A stretch of 64,000 nucleotides of DNA from Flemingiibacterium sp045578725 (GTDB lineage Bacteria > Bacillota > Clostridia > Oscillospirales > CAG-272): the NCBI GenBank assembly GCA_045578725.1, contig JAZNKS010000073.1:15203-79202 (forward strand), given 5' to 3'. Shown here in pieces: positions 62,280 to 64,000 of this stretch; position 1 is the stretch's first letter; each line of letters opens with the position of its first letter. The notes below the pieces were generated by a model, which saw only the letters and a list, made by a program, of their open reading frames with translations, made no database searches and was not told where the DNA came from. The position numbers were made by a program, and so were the translations under genes.

Positions 62280-63068
62280 TTAGTGTTCAAAATATTCGCC
62301 GTAGCGAGCCATAACATTCTTGTAGCTGGTTTCGAGGCAGTCGAAGGGATTGGCACCTTCCGGAACGCTGTCCTGCTCAACCATATGATACTTGATACCG
62401 ACCGTGCGGCAGGCATCCACAATACGGTCAAAGTTCATATTACCCTCGCCGACAGCGGCAAACTTCTGCTGGTCATCGATGATCGTCATATCCTTGAAGT
62501 GTGTAACGGCGATCTTGTCCTTCCAGCGGACGATGCGGTCAGCCGGATCCACACCGCCTGCCTGTGCCCAGTAGGTATCAAAGGTCAGCTTGAGATCGGG
62601 AGAGAGATTCATGATGAACTCAAACAGCAGTCTGCCGTCCGGAATCTTCTCGAATTCGAACTTGTGGTTGTGGTAGAGGAACTGCTTGCCGGCCTTCTTG
62701 ATCTTCTCAATAGCCGGAGCATAATCGTCAACGAAGCGCTTCAGATTCTCCTGCGTGAAGGGCTTGTAGGAGAAGATGCCGCCGACACCGATGTTTTCGC
62801 AGCCGAACAGCTCATGCTCTTCGATAACGGCATCGGTTTCGTTGATGATGCGGTTGGGGTTGGTGTGGGTCAGGATAACCTTGACACCGGTGTCATCGAG
62901 AACCTTCTTGATGACCTTCGGCGTGACCTCTGCACCGACGCCGGACACCTGTACGCAGGTGTAGCCGATCTTTGCCACGCGCTCGATCGTGCGGGCGTAA
63001 TCGTCAGCGGTCTGCGCATAGTCGCGCACCGTATAAAGCTGAGCACCGAGAACCATTTTTTCAGACAT
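62280..63068 (-). CDS. Sugar phosphate isomerase/epimerase (IolE-like TIM barrel)
   Basis: 262 aa from ATG 63068, which has AAGGAG 11 nt before; the GTG at 63080 overlaps that Shine-Dalgarno sequence and is rejected. KQFLYHNHKFEFEK (His/Glu), LTFDTYWAQAGG (Asp), VTHFKDM (His) and MVEQDSVPEG (Glu) carry the expected metal set. It differs clearly from the neighbouring isomerase, so the two are not a recent duplication. Same operon, 20 bp from the next gene. Confidence 0.85.
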   Translation of the reverse strand: MSEKMVLGAQLYTVRDYAQTADDYARTIERVAKIGYTCVQVSGVGAEVTPKVIKKVLDDTGVKVILTHTNPNRIINETDAVIEEHELFGCENIGVGGIFSYKPFTQENLKRFVDDYAPAIEKIKKAGKQFLYHNHKFEFEKIPDGRLLFEFIMNLSPDLKLTFDTYWAQAGGVDPADRIVRWKDKIAVTHFKDMTIIDDQQKFAAVGEGNMNFDRIVDACRTVGIKYHMVEQDSVPEGANPFDCLETSYKNVMARYGEYFEH

Positions 63069-63088
63069 TGTTGTATACACTCCTTGTT

Positions 63089-63829
63089 TCAGTTTTCAAA
63101 ATTTTTATTGGCACAGATTTTGTTTGATGTGATGGCCGAAACATACGGCATGAACGCCTTGTAAGCTTCCGGATCATCGATTGTCCACAATTCAAGCTCA
63201 ATGCCGGGCGGCATCATCTCGCGGTATGCGATCACCTGCTCCACAGACAGCCTGGAATAGCAGGCATTGACGCTGACCTTGTTGACGGGCGTTTTCACGC
63301 TCTTTGCCAACTCAATGGCCCGGCTCAGATCCGCATTGCCCGTGCAGAGATTCAGCGCCGACGGCGGATACCAGGCCTGAATCCGAGCCAGAATCGTCGG
63401 ATAACAAGTCAGCCACGCAACGCGATCGGTCATGCTGTACTTTTTCACCAGCGAAAAAACCGTATTCCAGCGCGCATCATCCCATTCGCCGAGATGATCG
63501 ATGTACAGACCGAGGCCGTGCATCTTGCAGGTATACAGCACCTCCTCGAGTGTCGCCAGCGTTTCACCGAAATAGCCGGCCTGTTTCAGCTCGGCCAGCG
63601 TATGCTCGGCGATTGTCAGCTTTGCTATGCCGTCTGTTGTATCAAGGAAAGCCGCATCGTGGCTGCATACCGGAATTCCGTCTGCGGTGAACTGAATATC
63701 CGTTTCACCGTAATCAAAACCCATTTCGGCGGCTCCGATGTAGGACGAAAGCCGTGAATTGCCGTAATACTGTTCGGTCACCGAATAGCCCTGATGTGCC
63801 ACACTGCGGAAGTTGGGATTATGCTTCAT
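63089..63829 (-). CDS. Glycerophosphodiester phosphodiesterase-family protein
   Basis: 246 aa. SVAHQGYSVTEQYYGNS matches the usual H-R-G start but has Gln in place of Arg. FDYGETDIQFTADGIPVCSHDAAFLDTT holds the Glu-x-Asp metal pair and the catalytic His. LYIDHLGEW takes the place of the later E-x-K strand, with no Lys. It is therefore a divergent GDPD domain, perhaps not active on glycerophosphodiesters. It is cytoplasmic, with no signal peptide, and first gene of the rhamnose operon, with AGGAGGG before the ATG. Confidence 0.8.
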   Translation of the reverse strand: MKHNPNFRSVAHQGYSVTEQYYGNSRLSSYIGAAEMGFDYGETDIQFTADGIPVCSHDAAFLDTTDGIAKLTIAEHTLAELKQAGYFGETLATLEEVLYTCKMHGLGLYIDHLGEWDDARWNTVFSLVKKYSMTDRVAWLTCYPTILARIQAWYPPSALNLCTGNADLSRAIELAKSVKTPVNKVSVNACYSRLSVEQVIAYREMMPPGIELELWTIDDPEAYKAFMPYVSAITSNKICANKNFEN

Positions 63830-63846
63830 TCCATCCCTCCTGTTCC

Positions 63847-63879
63847 CAATTCCGGGAATTGATGTACATTCTAATTATA
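63847..63879 (-). promoter_or_regulatory. Rhamnose-operon promoter and proximal inverted repeat
   Basis: Minus strand TATAAT lies at 63874-63879, but no good -35 box is found 16-18 bp upstream, as in activator-dependent promoters. Just after it, CAATTCC-G-GGAATTG (63847-63861) is a perfect inverted repeat near +6 to +20, a plausible repressor site. Confidence 0.6.
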
Positions 63880-63973
63880 GCAGAAAATTGTTAAGAAAAA
63901 AAGCCTTTTTTGAATTTCATATCGCTTTTATTCAAATGCCCCCGGTTTTGAGTGAAATTTTATATTTTGTTCA

Positions 63974-63999
63974 TTTGTGAACCGATATCCGTTCACAAA
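63974..63999. promoter_or_regulatory. 26-bp near-perfect palindrome at the window edge
   Basis: TTTGTGAAC (63974-63982) and GTTCACAAA (63991-63999) flank an 8-bp centre that is itself palindromic except for one base pair. It lies about 95 bp upstream of the rhamnose -10 box, a typical place for an operator or activator site. The rest of 63880-63973 is AT-rich with no gene seen. Confidence 0.7.
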
Positions 64000-64000
64000 C

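Noticed and set aside
1..64000. tRNA, rRNA, insertion sequences, phage genes or attachment sites
   Set aside because: None could be recognised in any gap; all gaps are short and hold promoters, terminators or nothing visible.

Overview
The window reads as chromosome from an anaerobic, endospore-forming member of the Clostridia, probably an uncultured gut lineage. Three things suggest this. Sporulation genes are scattered through it (yqfC, yqfD, a ylbJ/spoVV-like gene, ytvI and a 25-codon spoVM). There is a complete six-gene Rnf complex. Carbohydrate genes for plant or host glycans are abundant. Promoters are close to TTGACA-N17-TATAAT, often exactly so, and most terminators are clear hairpins with a T-run. 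No rRNA, tRNA, CRISPR array, insertion sequence or phage gene was seen.

Layout. 1-9450: a divergent sugar region. On the minus strand lie an SGNH esterase and the start of a ribulokinase. On the plus strand lies an operon of a CapA-like phosphoesterase, a beta-helix protein, a solute-binding lipoprotein, a GH2 glycosidase and an SGNH esterase. 9452-18690 (minus): a housekeeping run in the order yqfC, yqfD, phoH, ybeY, a zinc-ribbon membrane protein, era, recO, mutS2, a proline-rich lipoprotein and a NERD protein. 18761-26363 (plus): ylbJ-like, rnfCDGEAB, a phosphopantetheinyl transferase and upp. 26411-40619 (minus): the Bacillus yloC-to-spoVM gene order, namely yicC, remA, gmk, rpoZ, priA, def, fmt, a zinc peptidase, rsmB, rlmN, prpC, prkC, rsgA, an EEP-family protein, thiN and spoVM. 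40899-42300 (plus): an ECF vitamin-transporter S component and a divergent CoaX.

42384-47368: a decayed solute-binding-protein gene, an intact relative with a polysaccharide deacetylase, and a GH36 alpha-galactosidase. 47590-53474: two coupled, secreted, subtilase-fold proteins. The first has an intact catalytic triad; the second has lost it. 53446-57646: ytvI, a parvulin-type foldase, DAHP synthase and a small cysteine protein. 57709-63829 (minus): a rhamnose operon (GDPD-like gene, two TIM-barrel isomerases, rhaB, rhaA) followed, across a terminator, by a GH43 gene. A near-perfect 26-bp palindrome sits at the right edge.

The most unusual items are the active/pseudo-subtilase pair, the unlisted-size spoVM gene, the CoaX with a substituted phosphate-binding motif, and the orphan solute-binding proteins that have no permease genes nearby.
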